Assembly: GCF_900106675.1 (NCBI RefSeq)
Contig: NZ_FNOB01000008.1
Span: 62,001-126,000, forward strand
DNA from: Allgaiera indica
GTDB taxonomy: Bacteria; Pseudomonadota; Alphaproteobacteria; Rhodobacterales; Rhodobacteraceae
Direction: 5' to 3'
Length of the DNA: 64,000 nt
In this document: positions 1 through 8,876 of the stretch, in pieces
How the letters are laid out: each line of letters starts with the position of its first letter
Position numbering within the stretch: the first letter of the stretch is position 1
Made by a program: the position numbers and the translations under genes
Notes under the pieces: generated by a model
Told to the model about the DNA's origin: nothing
Seen by the model: only the letters and a program-made list of their open reading frames with translations
Database searches by the model: none

Positions 1-294
1 CGCGCCTCGGTCGAGCTATGGAACAATTTCACCGCCCTGTTCCTTGATCACAGCGCCCATTGGAGCAGCCTGATCCTGTTCTTCCACCATGTCTTCTGGC
101 CCTATTTGATCGGTGGCATCCTGCCCGGCCTGGCCGCCGCGCTTACCGGCTACTACCTGTCGCTGCCGCTGATCACCGCCTATCAGAAGCGCCGCAAGAA
201 GAAGATCAGGGAACGGATCGAAAAGCAGCGCGAACAACGTGCCCGGGCCGCGGCAGAGGCGGCGCGCAAGCCCCACACCCAGCCTTCGGAATGA
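1..294 (+). CDS. DUF2062 domain protein, C-terminal part
   Basis: The frame is open from the first base and stops with TGA at 292-294, so only the last 97 codons are in the window. The visible part holds one hydrophobic helix (IGGILPGLAAALTGYYLSL) followed by a strongly basic Lys/Arg tail and an Ala/Glu-rich end. This matches the C-terminus of DUF2062 membrane proteins, which in Rhodobacterales commonly sit directly before pdxJ. The function of the family is not known. It would be an inner-membrane protein with a cytoplasmic basic tail. The assignment rests on the fragment plus synteny. Confidence 0.7.
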   Translation, partial: RASVELWNNFTALFLDHSAHWSSLILFFHHVFWPYLIGGILPGLAAALTGYYLSLPLITAYQKRRKKKIRERIEKQREQRARAAAEAARKPHTQPSE

Positions 295-379
295 ACAAGC
301 CAGGCGGATGAGGGCCCTTGCCCTTGACCTTCCTCGCAGCGCGGGATGATCTGCCACCAAGGGTCAGGAGGTTAGCAAG

Positions 380-1153
380 ATGACCAGCACCAAGGGAACC
401 AGTGGGCCGGCGCGCCTGCGCCTCGGCGTCAACATCGACCATGTCGCCACCGTGCGCAACGCCCGCGGCGCGGCCTATCCCGATCCGCTGCGCGCCGCCC
501 GCCTGGCCGAAGCCGCCGGCGCCGACGGCATCACCGCCCATCTGCGCGAGGATCGCCGCCACATTTCCGATGCCGACATCGCCGCGCTGCGCGAACATCT
601 GATCGTGCCGCTGAACCTCGAGATGGCCGCGACGCCCGAGATGCAGGCGATCGCCCTGCGCCACCGGCCCCATGCCGTCTGCATCGTCCCCGAAAAGCGC
701 GAGGAACGCACCACCGAAGGCGGGCTGGAAGTCGCGCGCGAGGAAAATCGCCTGGCGCATTTCATCGCGCCGTTGCGCGATGCCGGCTGCCGGGTGTCGC
801 TGTTCATCGCCGCCGACGCCGCCCAGGTGGAAAGCGCCGCCCGCATCGGCGCGGCGGTGGTGGAACTGCACACCGGCGCCTATTGCGACCTGCATTGCGA
901 GGGCAAGATTGCCGAACGCGACGCGGAACTTGCCCGCCTGCGCGACATGGCCGCGCTGGCCGACAGCCTGGGGCTAGAGGTGCACGCCGGCCACGGCCTG
1001 ACCTATGAGACAGTGGCCCCGATCGCCGCCCTGCCCCAGGTGAAAGAGCTGAACATCGGCCATTTCCTGATCGGAGAGGCGATCTTCGTGGGCCTTGAGG
1101 CCGCGATTACCAAGATGCGCGCCCGCATGGACGCCGCGCGGGCAGGCGCATGA
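380..1153 (+). CDS. pdxJ: Pyridoxine 5'-phosphate synthase PdxJ
   Basis: A 257-residue TIM-barrel enzyme that condenses 3-amino-2-oxopropyl phosphate with 1-deoxyxylulose 5-phosphate to give pyridoxine 5'-phosphate, the ring-closing step of vitamin B6 synthesis. The N-terminal signature [16 protein letters not shown] (from about residue 15), the HLREDRRHI segment and the C-terminal [12 protein letters not shown] phosphate-binding loop are all present, and length is normal for the family. ATG is preceded by AGGAGG about 8 bases upstream. It heads the visible part of the pdxJ-acpS-lepB-rnc-era operon; acpS starts 10 bases after its stop. Confidence 0.97.
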   Translation: MTSTKGTSGPARLRLGVNIDHVATVRNARGAAYPDPLRAARLAEAAGADGITAHLREDRRHISDADIAALREHLIVPLNLEMAATPEMQAIALRHRPHAVCIVPEKREERTTEGGLEVAREENRLAHFIAPLRDAGCRVSLFIAADAAQVESAARIGAAVVELHTGAYCDLHCEGKIAERDAELARLRDMAALADSLGLEVHAGHGLTYETVAPIAALPQVKELNIGHFLIGEAIFVGLEAAITKMRARMDAARAGA

Positions 1154-1163
1154 GGGGCCCAAG

Positions 1164-1580
1164 GTGATCCTGGGCATCGGCACCGACCTGGCCAATATCG
1201 ACCGCATCCAGGCCACGCTCGACCGGTTTGGCGACCGCTTCCGCAATCGCGTCTTTACCGAGACCGAGCAGCGCAAGGCCGAACGCCGCGCCGACACCGC
1301 CGGCACCTACGCCAAGCGCTGGGCCGCGAAGGAGGCGTGCTCAAAGGCGCTGGGCACCGGGCTGCGCATGGGGATCAGTTGGCGCGACATGGGCGTGACC
1401 AACCTGCGCAGCGGCCAGCCGGTGATGCAGCTGACCGGTTGGGCCGCCGAGCGCCTGACCGAAATGACGCCCGAGGGACATGAGGCGATCGTTCATGTCA
1501 CCCTGACCGACGATCACCCCTGGGCGCAGGCCTTCGTTGTGATCGAGGCGCGGCCCCGCGTCACGCCCGCGGGAACTTGA
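1164..1580 (+). CDS. acpS: Holo-[acyl-carrier-protein] synthase AcpS
   Basis: Transfers the 4'-phosphopantetheine arm of CoA to apo-acyl carrier protein, making it active for fatty acid synthesis. The start is the GTG at 1164 ([14 protein letters not shown]), preceded by GAGGGG inside the end of pdxJ; the ATG further upstream would add unrelated residues read from the pdxJ region. The Mg-binding Asp of GIGTDL and the [16 protein letters not shown] motif are intact. The 138-residue length is typical. It lies 10 bases after pdxJ and about 80 bases before lepB, in the classical alphaproteobacterial order. Confidence 0.95.
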   Translation: MILGIGTDLANIDRIQATLDRFGDRFRNRVFTETEQRKAERRADTAGTYAKRWAAKEACSKALGTGLRMGISWRDMGVTNLRSGQPVMQLTGWAAERLTEMTPEGHEAIVHVTLTDDHPWAQAFVVIEARPRVTPAGT

Positions 1581-1659
1581 CCCCAGCGCAGCTTGACAGC
1601 ATCGTCCCAACCCGCGCATGTAGCGCCGAACCTGCGGCATGGGCAAAGGGCGGATCGGC

Positions 1660-2448
1660 ATGGCGAGCAAGGCGAAAAAGAGCGATGGCTTCCTGGAGAC
1701 GATCAAGACGATCGTCTACGCGCTGATCATCGCCGGCGTGTTCCGCACGCTGTTCTTTCAGCCCTTCTGGATCCCCTCGGGCAGCATGAAGGACACATTG
1801 CTGATCGGCGATTTCCTGTTCGTCAACAAGATGGCCTATGGCTATTCGCGCTATTCCTGTCCGTTCAACCTGTGCCCCTTTTCGGGGCGGATCTTCTTCA
1901 CCCCGCCCAAGCGCGGCGACGTGGTCGTGTTCCGCAACCCCGGCAATGGCGAGGATTTCATCAAGCGCCTGATCGGCCTGCCCGGCGACACCCTGCAGAT
2001 GCAGAAGGGCCGGCTGTACATCAACGGCAAGGAAGTGCCGGAAAAACCCGACGGGCAATTCGTTGAAACCTACGCCCCGCAGGGCCCGATGGGCAGCTAC
2101 CCGCGCTGCGAAAACGCCCCCGTGGGGGAGGGCGCGGCCTGCATCAAGACGCGTTACCGAGAAACCCTGCCGAACGGCGTGACCCACGACATCCTGAAGA
2201 TCACCGATCAGGGCTATGCCAATAACACGCCGGTCTTCCATGTGCCGAAGGGCAAATATTTCTTCATGGGCGACAACCGCGACAATTCCGAAGACAGCCG
2301 CTTTGCCCAGGATGTGGGCGGCGTCGGCTTCGTGCCCGCGGTCAACCTGATCGGCCGGGCCGATCGGATCGTCTTCTCTTCTGCCGGGAGGTCGCTGTTC
2401 TACTTCTGGACCTGGCGCGCCGATCGCTTCTTCAAGGCGATCCATTGA
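1660..2448 (+). CDS. lepB: Signal peptidase I LepB
   Basis: Membrane-bound serine protease that removes signal peptides from exported proteins at the periplasmic face. One N-terminal membrane segment (about residues 15-33) is followed by the catalytic Ser42 in IPSGSM and the general base Lys102 in [10 protein letters not shown]; the box [11 protein letters not shown] is also present. I chose the ATG at 1660 ([10 protein letters not shown]), 262 residues; an ATG seven codons earlier (1639) is possible but would have a poorer ribosome site. The stop overlaps the TTG start of rnc, which suggests translational coupling. Confidence 0.96.
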   Translation: MASKAKKSDGFLETIKTIVYALIIAGVFRTLFFQPFWIPSGSMKDTLLIGDFLFVNKMAYGYSRYSCPFNLCPFSGRIFFTPPKRGDVVVFRNPGNGEDFIKRLIGLPGDTLQMQKGRLYINGKEVPEKPDGQFVETYAPQGPMGSYPRCENAPVGEGAACIKTRYRETLPNGVTHDILKITDQGYANNTPVFHVPKGKYFFMGDNRDNSEDSRFAQDVGGVGFVPAVNLIGRADRIVFSSAGRSLFYFWTWRADRFFKAIH

Positions 2449-3131
2449 CACCGGCGGCGGAGCTGACGGCCTTCGCCCACCGGATCGGGCACGACTTCGC
2501 CCGGCCCGAATTGCTTGTCCGCGCCGTCACCCACTCCTCGATTTCCTCGTCCACACGGCCCGACAACCAGCGCCTGGAATTCCTGGGCGACCGTGTGCTG
2601 GGCCTGGTGATGGCCGAGGCCCTGCTAAGCGCCGACACCGCCGCCTCCGAGGGCCAGCTTGCCCCCCGCTTCAATGCCCTGGTGCGCAAGGAGACCTGCG
2701 CCGATGTCGCGCGTCAGGTCGATTTGGGCGCGGTGCTGAAGCTTGGCCGATCCGAGATGCTTTCGGGGGGGCGGCGCAAGCAGGCGCTGCTGGGCGACGC
2801 GATGGAGGCGGTGATCGCCGCGGTCTATCTCGACGGCGGGATCGAGGCGGCCCGGGAAATGATCCTGCGGCTTTGGGGTGCGCGGATCGAGACCGTCGAG
2901 GACGACGCCCGCGATGCCAAGACCAGCCTGCAGGAATGGGCCCAGGCCCGCGGCCTCGCCCCGCCGTCCTACGAGGAAATCGCCCGCAAGGGTCCTGATC
3001 ACGCGCCGGTCTTCACGATCCGCGCCCAGCTTGCCACCGGCGAAAGCGCCGAGGCCAGCGCCGGCGCCAAGCGTCAGGCCGAACAGGCCGCCGCGAAGGC
3101 GCTGCTGGAAAAGGTGGAAGGCCAGGGCTGA
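2445..3131 (+). CDS. rnc: Ribonuclease III
   Basis: Double-strand-specific endoribonuclease that processes rRNA precursors and structured mRNAs. The RNase III signature [13 protein letters not shown] (residues 41-53, with Glu45 and Asp49 of the metal site) lies in the N-terminal catalytic domain and a double-stranded RNA-binding domain fills about residues 152-226, ending in the typical [13 protein letters not shown] helix. It starts with TTG at 2445, overlapping the TGA of lepB as TTGA. Length (228 residues) is normal. The era start is about 100 bases downstream. Confidence 0.96.
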   Translation: MTPAAELTAFAHRIGHDFARPELLVRAVTHSSISSSTRPDNQRLEFLGDRVLGLVMAEALLSADTAASEGQLAPRFNALVRKETCADVARQVDLGAVLKLGRSEMLSGGRRKQALLGDAMEAVIAAVYLDGGIEAAREMILRLWGARIETVEDDARDAKTSLQEWAQARGLAPPSYEEIARKGPDHAPVFTIRAQLATGESAEASAGAKRQAEQAAAKALLEKVEGQG

Positions 3132-3228
3132 GCCGCCCGCCCGCGCGGCGCCGATCACGCACCGGGGCTGGCATTTGAACCCCAACTGGCCTATGTGCGC
3201 AGCAACCCATCCAGCGAGACCGACCCAC

Positions 3229-4137
3229 ATGACCACAAGCGCGGGCTTCGTCGCCCTGATCGGAGAGCCGAACGCCGGCAAATCCACCCTGCTCAACCGC
3301 ATGGTTGGGGCCAAGGTTTCGATCGTGACCCACAAGGTGCAGACCACCCGCACCCGCATCCGTGGCGTCGCCATGGCGGGCGCGGCGCAGATCGTCTTCG
3401 TCGACACGCCGGGCCTGTTCCGCCCGCGCCGCCGGCTGGATCGCGCCATGGTCGCCGCGGCCTGGGGCGGGGCCGCCGATGCCGACGTGATCGTGCTCTT
3501 GATCGAGGCGCACCGCGGCCTGACCGACGGCGCCCGCACGATCGTCGAAAGCCTTCGGGAACGCGTGCCCCAGGGCGTGCCGGTCGCGCTGGCGATCAAC
3601 AAGATCGACAAGGTCAAGGCCGAGGCCCTGCTGGCATTGACCCGGGAAATGAACGAGGCTTATCCCTTCGCCAAGACTTTCATGATCTCGGCCGAGCGCG
3701 GCTATGGTGTCGAGGATCTGCGCGACTGGCTGGCCGGCGAGATGCCCGAAGGTCCCTGGCTTTATCCCGAGGACCAGATCGCCGACCTGCCGATGCGGAT
3801 GATCGCGGCCGAGATCACCCGCGAGAAGCTGACCCTGCGCCTGCACGAGGAACTGCCCTATCAGTTGACCGTCGAGACCGAGAATTGGGAGGACCGCAAG
3901 GATGGCTCTACCCGGATCGACCAGCTGATCTATGTCGCCCGCGACGGCCACAAAGGGATCGTGCTGGGCAAAGGCGGCGAGACGATCAAGGCGATCAGCC
4001 AGGCCGCGCGCGCCGAACTGGGCGAATTCCTGGGCCGCACCGTGCATCTTTTCCTGCAGGTGAAGGTGCGTGAGAACTGGCTCGACGAAGCCGAACGCTA
4101 TTCCGAAATGGGCCTCGATTTCCGCGACGGGGATTAG
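3229..4137 (+). CDS. era: GTPase Era
   Basis: Essential GTPase that binds 16S rRNA and helps mature the 30S subunit, linking ribosome assembly to cell cycle. G1 motif GEPNAGKS (residues 12-19), G3 DTPG (59-62), G4 NKID (124-127), then a C-terminal KH RNA-binding domain with the GKGGETIKAI loop. I start at ATG 3229 (MTTSAGFVALIG), giving 302 residues; the longer open frame upstream overlaps rnc in another frame and is not conserved Era sequence. The stop at 4135-4137 is followed two bases later by the DUF1491 start. Confidence 0.97.
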   Translation: MTTSAGFVALIGEPNAGKSTLLNRMVGAKVSIVTHKVQTTRTRIRGVAMAGAAQIVFVDTPGLFRPRRRLDRAMVAAAWGGAADADVIVLLIEAHRGLTDGARTIVESLRERVPQGVPVALAINKIDKVKAEALLALTREMNEAYPFAKTFMISAERGYGVEDLRDWLAGEMPEGPWLYPEDQIADLPMRMIAAEITREKLTLRLHEELPYQLTVETENWEDRKDGSTRIDQLIYVARDGHKGIVLGKGGETIKAISQAARAELGEFLGRTVHLFLQVKVRENWLDEAERYSEMGLDFRDGD

Positions 4138-4138
4138 G

Positions 4139-4471
4139 ATGGCGCGGCTTACGTCGGATTTCTGGGTGCGCGCCTATCTGCGACGGCTGCAACTGGCCGA
4201 TATCCCGGCCTTCATCACCGCCCATGGCGACGACACGGCCGGCGCGGTGCTGGTGAAGCTGACCACTCTGGACGGCAAGGCGCGCGCCTTCCAGCGCAGT
4301 TTCGATCTGATGAGCGGTGAACGCGCCTGGCTCGTGCTGGCCGAGGGCGAGGAACGCGCGGTCGACGAAGCGATAAATCGGCAACGAGGCTTCGACCCCG
4401 ATCTTTGGGTGATCGAGGTGGAAAGCCGCGAAGGCCGGCATCTGTTGGACGAGGACGGGCTGCGCGACTGA
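4139..4471 (+). CDS. DUF1491 family protein
   Basis: A 110-residue protein beginning MARLTSDFWVRAYLRRL, one base after the era stop codon. The sequence matches the DUF1491 family, small soluble proteins of unknown function that lie after era in many Rhodobacterales. It has no signal peptide, membrane segment or recognisable catalytic motif. Its coupling to era suggests co-expression with the RNA-processing operon. In many relatives recO follows; here the operon ends and convergent flagellar genes begin 17 bases later. Confidence 0.85.
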   Translation: MARLTSDFWVRAYLRRLQLADIPAFITAHGDDTAGAVLVKLTTLDGKARAFQRSFDLMSGERAWLVLAEGEERAVDEAINRQRGFDPDLWVIEVESREGRHLLDEDGLRD

Positions 4472-4488
4472 CCGCCCGGCAGGGGCGA

Positions 4489-5316
4489 TCACCCCAGCAG
4501 CGACAGCACGCCGCCGCCGGCCTGCGTGCCTTGCAGCAATTGCAGCGCGACGGACTGACCGCTGACCGCGCTGGCGCCGCCACCGGCCAGCTCGGCCCGG
4601 ACCAGGAACAGACGCGCCAGCTTCTCCATCTGCGCCGGATCGCTGAATTGCGACACGTCGGGCGACCCGAACAGCGCGCCGGTCCTTTCCTGAAGAGTTT
4701 CCAACTGCTTGTCGATGTCTAGCGTGGCGAAGCTGGACGGCAGGCCCAGCGCGCCCTCGAACACGCTGCGCAGCGGCGGCGTGCCCATGATGGTGAACCA
4801 CTTGGTCGCCTCGCTGGTGGTCTTCGCGGCAACGTCGCCCAGATCCCGCTGCAGCGCCAGAACCAGGCGCATGTTGCCGTCCTGGTCACCGACCGCGGTC
4901 TCGAACCGGCGGCTGTCATAGGCGACCAGGATCTTGTCGGCGAAATCGCTTTGCCCCACCCGGGGCGGCTGCAGGTCATAGCCGAAGGCCTTGGCCATCG
5001 CGGCATAGCGCTTGTCGGACAACCGATTCGACAGCGCCTCGGCTTGCAATGTTCCCTCACCCAGGACCTTGCGAATGAAAGCCTTGTTGGGCAGGTCGTC
5101 GTCCAGGCCGAAGGCGCCCAACGCCACCTTCATCAGCCGGTGATCGGCGACCAGCGCCTCGGCGGTCGTCGCCTTGGCGATATTGGCGCGGAAATAATCC
5201 GCGTCGCGCTGCATGGCGGGCGCCTTGGCGAAGGCGGCCTGCTGGCTTTCCAACGTTCGGTCCAGAAACCTCCAACCGGCGTAGCCGCCGAACGGAAGGA
5301 CCGGTTGAAAGCTCAT
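4489..5316 (-). CDS. DUF1217 flagellar protein
   Basis: A 275-residue soluble protein beginning MSFQPVLPFGGYAGWRFLDR. It belongs to the DUF1217 family, found in alphaproteobacterial flagellar loci, whose exact role is unresolved. The sequence is mainly helical with repeated charged helices. It is the last gene of the minus-strand flaF-flbT-DUF1217 run: its start overlaps the end of flbT by 4 bases, so the three are almost certainly translated from one message. The context argues for a part in flagellin secretion or filament assembly rather than basal body structure. Confidence 0.8.
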   Translation of the reverse strand: MSFQPVLPFGGYAGWRFLDRTLESQQAAFAKAPAMQRDADYFRANIAKATTAEALVADHRLMKVALGAFGLDDDLPNKAFIRKVLGEGTLQAEALSNRLSDKRYAAMAKAFGYDLQPPRVGQSDFADKILVAYDSRRFETAVGDQDGNMRLVLALQRDLGDVAAKTTSEATKWFTIMGTPPLRSVFEGALGLPSSFATLDIDKQLETLQERTGALFGSPDVSQFSDPAQMEKLARLFLVRAELAGGGASAVSGQSVALQLLQGTQAGGGVLSLLG

Positions 5317-5717
5317 TGCCGGCGCGCGGCCAGAAGCCGCTCCTCGCGTGGCAGAAGGCTGCGCAGCGCCTTCAGCGCCTGGTAATGCTGATCCTCCAGC
5401 ACCGCCGCCGTCGCAGCGTTGAGCTGCGCGCGGCTGTCGTGATCGGTCAGCACCTGGCTAAGCTGCTCTATCCCGCGCAAAAGCTGCATCCGCGCCTCTT
5501 CCGGGTCCGCATCGCCCGACAGCACCAGCTGGGCGATGTAGCAGACGCGCCGCACCGGGGTGTTCACCTCTTCGGGGTGGATCGCGTCGCGTAGGCGCAG
5601 GATATGGGCGTTCGGCGTCATGATCGCCAGGCGCGAACGCCGGTCGCCGTTCTCGATCACCGCACCGTTGATCAGCACCCGTTCCTTGGGCCCGAGCTTG
5701 AGGACAAGACCGCTCAT
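5313..5717 (-). CDS. flbT: Flagellar biosynthesis regulator FlbT
   Basis: FlbT binds the 5' untranslated region of flagellin mRNA in Caulobacter and represses its translation until the hook is complete. The 134-residue sequence starts MSGLVLKLGPKERVLINGAVIENGDRR, the family's typical opening, and contains the conserved RRVCYIAQL segment. It overlaps flaF upstream by 4 bases and DUF1217 downstream by 4 bases. Position directly after fliC on the same strand fits control of flagellin amount. Length is normal for the family. Confidence 0.93.
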   Translation of the reverse strand: MSGLVLKLGPKERVLINGAVIENGDRRSRLAIMTPNAHILRLRDAIHPEEVNTPVRRVCYIAQLVLSGDADPEEARMQLLRGIEQLSQVLTDHDSRAQLNAATAAVLEDQHYQALKALRSLLPREERLLAARRQ

Positions 5718-6097
5718 ACCGCCCCCCCGCCGTCCGCGCGCAGGCCGCGCATTATGGCCGTGTTGATTTCGATCAGAACATCCGCGGTAGCCTCATCCGC
5801 CAACACCTTGCGACTATGCGTCTGCGTGAATTCGTGAAGGTAGAAGATCCGTGCCCGCAGTTGGGCTGGCAGTTGGTTTCCCGGGTCGGCCACGTCGCTG
5901 GCCAGCACCGTCCAGAGGCGGCGATTGTCGTACAACGCCCTGACAAGCGCCCCCTTGCCCTTGCGTCCGCCATTTTCCGCGGCGGCCTTCAGGCGGTGGG
6001 TGATACGCGCAAATACGTCGTATTCTAGGCCCCGACCGGTGCGCGTCGGCGCGTCGGGGGCGGCATAGGCCGTCTGGGCGAGGTTCATTGCGGTCAC
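5714..6097 (-). CDS. flaF: Flagellar biosynthesis regulator FlaF
   Basis: FlaF is the partner of FlbT and is required for flagellin production or secretion in alphaproteobacteria. The protein (127 residues from GTG) contains the family core GRGLEYDVFARITHRL and RRLWTVLASDVADP. Two starts are possible: GTG at 6097 (giving MTAMNLAQ) and ATG at 6088 (MNLAQTAYA). The GAAGGAG at 6104-6110 lies 6 bases before the GTG but 15 before the ATG, so I prefer GTG. It precedes flbT with a 4-base overlap and lies about 100 bases after fliC. Confidence 0.92.
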   Translation of the reverse strand: MTAMNLAQTAYAAPDAPTRTGRGLEYDVFARITHRLKAAAENGGRKGKGALVRALYDNRRLWTVLASDVADPGNQLPAQLRARIFYLHEFTQTHSRKVLADEATADVLIEINTAIMRGLRADGGGAV

Positions 6098-6103
6098 GTC
6101 GGA

Positions 6104-6110
6104 CTCCTTC
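6104..6110 (-). promoter_or_regulatory. flaF ribosome binding site
   Basis: Read on the minus strand this is GAAGGAG, an almost complete anti-16S sequence, 6 bases before GTG 6097. The spacing favours the GTG over the in-frame ATG three codons on. Confidence 0.7.
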
Positions 6111-6168
6111 CGATCGATCGGTGATCAGGCGCTTGGCGCCTTACCGTGGGGCGGGGCGGGAAGTGGTC

Positions 6169-6194
6169 GGGGCGCCGTCCGGAAACGGCGCCCC
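6169..6194 (-). terminator. Hairpin after fliC
   Basis: A perfect 10-bp inverted repeat (GGGGCGCCGT / ACGGCGCCCC) with a 6-base loop lies 10 bases beyond the fliC stop. There is no U-run on the fliC strand, so it may act as an mRNA 3'-end stabiliser or a weak terminator that lowers flaF-flbT expression relative to flagellin. This is inference from the fold only. Confidence 0.6.
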
Positions 6195-6204
6195 GCCTGT
6201 CGTG

Positions 6205-7725
6205 TTAACGGAACAGCGACAGGATGCTCTGCGGCGCCTGGTTGGCGATCGAGAGCGACTGGACCCCGAGCTGCTGTTGCACCTGCAGCGCCTGCAGGCG
6301 GGCCGAGGCCTCTTCCATGTCGGCATCGACCAGAGAACCGATCCCCGCCCTCATCGAATCCGAGAGATTGCTGATGAAGTTGCTTTGGGTCTCGATCCGC
6401 CCCTGAGCCGAGCCGAATTCCGCCGCAGCATCGATCGAGGACCCGATCATCGTCTCGATGTTCGTCAGCGCGGCCTTGGCCCCGGCATTGGTGGTCACGT
6501 TGATCGAGTCGAGCCCGAACAGACCGCCCGAAGCCTCGCCGCCCGCGTTGCCGACGACCGAGAAGGCAACCGAGGTCCCGTTGTTGTCGACCTTCAGCTG
6601 CCACTGGGCATTGGCGGTGTCATAGGCGACCTGGCTCGTGATCCCGCTGACCCCGCCCGAGTCGATCGCCGTCTTCAGGCCCTTGGCGACATCCTCCATC
6701 GTCTCGCCTTTTCCGGCGATATAGCTGTAGGACGCCGCACCGATCGTCACCTTGTAGCCGTCGCCGGCCTGGACCGCAGCCGAGCTGGAGAAGGCCACGT
6801 TCTCGGCCCGCTCGGCGATATCGCCGGTGGCAAGCGACAGGCTGCCGGTCCCGTTCAGCGAGGTGATCACCGTGCCGCCCGCGTTGCCGACCAGGTTGGA
6901 GATCGTGACATCGGCGGTCTCGAACGCGCGGGTCGAGGTCACGGTCAGGCCAGCGCCGCTGGAGCTGGCGGTAATGCCGTCAAGCCCAAGCGCGTTGATC
7001 GCCCCCGCGAAATACGAGGCCGCGTCGGTTTCGGTCTGGCTGGCCGCACCCGTGAAGGTCAGATCGACGCCAGCGACCGAAATCGTCGCCGCTGCTGCGC
7101 TGTAATCCGCACCGGAGCCATTGAAGGTGACCACCGCGGTATTGCCGGTATTGGCGACAGCCGCGGCAGAGGCCGTGGCGTTGGCGTTCAGCGACGTGCC
7201 CGTTCCATAGACGCCCGCGGTCGTCGACATGTCCTGACGCTGGATCGTGATGTGGCCCGCACTGACCAGCCCGTTCGACTGACGGTCGAGCGAGGACAGG
7301 ATCGACACGTCGTCGGTCCCATCGAGCAGGTTGAGCCCGTTGAACTGCGCCGCCCCGACGATCGAGGAGATCTGGTCCCGCAGGGCGCTGATATCGGCCT
7401 GGATCTTGGCCCGGTCGACGTTCGATTCCTGCGCGGCCACGATCTTGCCTTTGATATCGGTCAGCAGATCGGTGATCGTCTCCGAGGCCTGGCGGGCAAC
7501 GGTGGTGGTCGAATCCCCCAGCGCCAGGCTGTCCGAGATCCCCTTGAAACCCTTCACATCGGATTCCATGACCTTCGAGATGGCCCAGACCGCGGCATTG
7601 TCCTTGGCCGAGCCCACGCTCTTGCCCGTCGAAATCTCCGACTGGGACTTGGCCAGGTTCTGGTTGATTCCCTTCAGGGTCTGCAGCGCGACCATGGCGC
7701 TGTTGTTCGTCAGAATGGACGACAT
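6205..7725 (-). CDS. fliC: Flagellin FliC
   Basis: Structural subunit of the flagellar filament, exported by the flagellar type III system. The N-terminal D0/D1 helices (about residues 1-140, opening MSSILTNNSAMVALQTLKGI) and the C-terminal D1/D0 helices (about 430-506, ending QAPQSILSLFR) are intact. Between them lies a variable, Ala/Ser/Thr/Gly-rich surface domain. I start at ATG 7725, preceded by GAGGAAAG; frame upstream of it is not flagellin. It is 506 residues and the only flagellin gene in the window. The gene is followed by a strong hairpin, then flaF-flbT on the same strand. Confidence 0.97.
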   Translation of the reverse strand: MSSILTNNSAMVALQTLKGINQNLAKSQSEISTGKSVGSAKDNAAVWAISKVMESDVKGFKGISDSLALGDSTTTVARQASETITDLLTDIKGKIVAAQESNVDRAKIQADISALRDQISSIVGAAQFNGLNLLDGTDDVSILSSLDRQSNGLVSAGHITIQRQDMSTTAGVYGTGTSLNANATASAAAVANTGNTAVVTFNGSGADYSAAAATISVAGVDLTFTGAASQTETDAASYFAGAINALGLDGITASSSGAGLTVTSTRAFETADVTISNLVGNAGGTVITSLNGTGSLSLATGDIAERAENVAFSSSAAVQAGDGYKVTIGAASYSYIAGKGETMEDVAKGLKTAIDSGGVSGITSQVAYDTANAQWQLKVDNNGTSVAFSVVGNAGGEASGGLFGLDSINVTTNAGAKAALTNIETMIGSSIDAAAEFGSAQGRIETQSNFISNLSDSMRAGIGSLVDADMEEASARLQALQVQQQLGVQSLSIANQAPQSILSLFR

Positions 7726-8107
7726 CGTGTCTTTCCTCACTAGTGGCCGGCGCTTCGCGCGCGGCATTGGCACCGTCCTATCGGGCGGCAATCGGGGTGT
7801 TCTGACCAATGCGGCGTGGGCTTGGCCCGGGCCGCGCCACCCCCTTCCGGGATGCCCTGTCATAGAAGCGCACCATCCCTAAGGGAGTGCTAACCGGCGG
7901 CCGTGGAATGGGTGAAATTTTGGGAAAATTCGCGATCTCGTGGGGCCGGAGGGTGGTTTGCCGCGGCATCGGCGGGCTCGATTTCGATCCCACGGCCCCG
8001 CACGGGATGATTCGGACCGCTCCTGGCCGGAGGCGCCGCGCGATGCGGTCGATGTCACACGCCCCGAAATGCGGCCCATCTTCGACAGACCGGACCGCCG
8101 CGAAATA
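7726..8107. other. Non-coding region upstream of fliC
   Basis: A 382-base gap with no credible gene. It must carry the fliC promoter and leader. Two short symmetric elements stand out: TCCCT-A-AGGGA at 7876-7886 and AATTTT-GGG-AAAATT at 7916-7930, the latter unusually AT-rich for this genome. On the fliC strand a GCCCGATAG sequence (near 7778-7786) resembles a flagellar sigma-28 minus-10 box, but I see no convincing minus-35 partner. No sigma-54 GG-N10-GC box with full consensus was found. Confidence 0.6.
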
Positions 8108-8455
8108 TCAGGCCCTGTGATCGGCCCGCCCCGGCCCGGCGGGGTGCAGGCTCTTGCGGCCCTGGCAGTCGTAGGTGGCCGTACCCTGGGCTGCGCGCGC
8201 CAGTTCTCCGACACGCAGGCGCGCGGCGCGCACACCGGCAATAGCGGCACGCAGACTGGCGGCGTTGCGCCGTGCCTTGTCCGCCAGCGCAGCAAGTTCG
8301 GGACTGTCGCCAGATGCGATGGCCTCCACCTGGGCCGTCAGTTCGGCCTTGGTCTGGGTCAGCGCGGCCAGCGCGGCGAAATCGGCACACCGCAGCGCCT
8401 CGGCCTCCTCGTCCAGCAATGCGCCAAGCCGCGCGATCGGATCATGCCCCGCCAT
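8108..8455 (-). CDS. FlgN-like flagellar chaperone
   Basis: A 115-residue helical protein (MAGHDPIARLGALLDEEAEALR) whose length, coiled-coil-like Ala/Glu/Leu pattern and position after the rod-binding gene resemble FlgN, the export chaperone for hook-associated proteins FlgK and FlgL. The C-terminal YDCQGRKSL segment resembles that of alphaproteobacterial FlgN-like proteins. Its start overlaps the end of the preceding gene by 14 bases. The function is inferred from context and weak family resemblance, not from catalytic motifs. Confidence 0.6.
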   Translation of the reverse strand: MAGHDPIARLGALLDEEAEALRCADFAALAALTQTKAELTAQVEAIASGDSPELAALADKARRNAASLRAAIAGVRAARLRVGELARAAQGTATYDCQGRKSLHPAGPGRADHRA

Positions 8456-8774
8456 CGGCCCGCTCCTTCAGCGTCTGGAACAGCTGCTCTGCCAGGCCGA
8501 TCCCGCCCCTGGCGACCATCTTCTCTGCCTGCGCCTCACGCAGGAACGACGCGAATTGCGCCTCCCCCGTGCCGCCGCCAAACGCCTCGGGCGTGTCACC
8601 CAGACCGGCGTGGCCCAGCATTTCGGCCAGGAAAGAGGCCTCAAGCGCCTGCGCCGCCTGCATCAGGCGGGCTTCATGCCGGTCGCCATCGGCCGCACGA
8701 TCCGATCGGCGTTCAGGCCCGTCAACAGGATGCCGCGCCGCAAAGGCACCGCTGCCAGGTTCGAATGTGATCAT
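8442..8774 (-). CDS. flgJ: Flagellar rod-binding protein (FlgJ N-terminal type)
   Basis: A 110-residue protein with the conserved core of FlgJ N-terminal rod-binding domains: helix LMQAAQALEASFLAEMLGHAG, then GGGTGEAQFASFLREAQAEKM. It lacks the C-terminal glucosaminidase domain found in enterobacterial FlgJ, which is normal in alphaproteobacteria, where a separate lytic enzyme opens the wall. ATG 8774 has GGAGG 7 bases upstream. It forms a unit with the FlgN-like gene and is divergent from fliK. Confidence 0.8.
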   Translation of the reverse strand: MITFEPGSGAFAARHPVDGPERRSDRAADGDRHEARLMQAAQALEASFLAEMLGHAGLGDTPEAFGGGTGEAQFASFLREAQAEKMVARGGIGLAEQLFQTLKERADGGA

Positions 8775-8876
8775 CTGCCGCCTCCATTCTGGATCGGCGC
8801 ACCGTAGCCGAGGCCAGGTAAACATCCGGTAACCTCTTGCGGACAATATGGCCGGGCAACGACAGAAGTCTTGGAC

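Noticed and set aside
6088-7743. 551-codon open frame antisense to fliC
   Set aside because: It mirrors the flagellin codons on the other strand, has an Arg/Gly/Asp-rich composition typical of antisense frames in GC-rich DNA, no ribosome site and no family resemblance.
7778-7786. Sigma-28 minus-10 box for fliC
   Set aside because: GCCCGATAG is close to the flagellar consensus, but no matching minus-35 element lies at the right distance.
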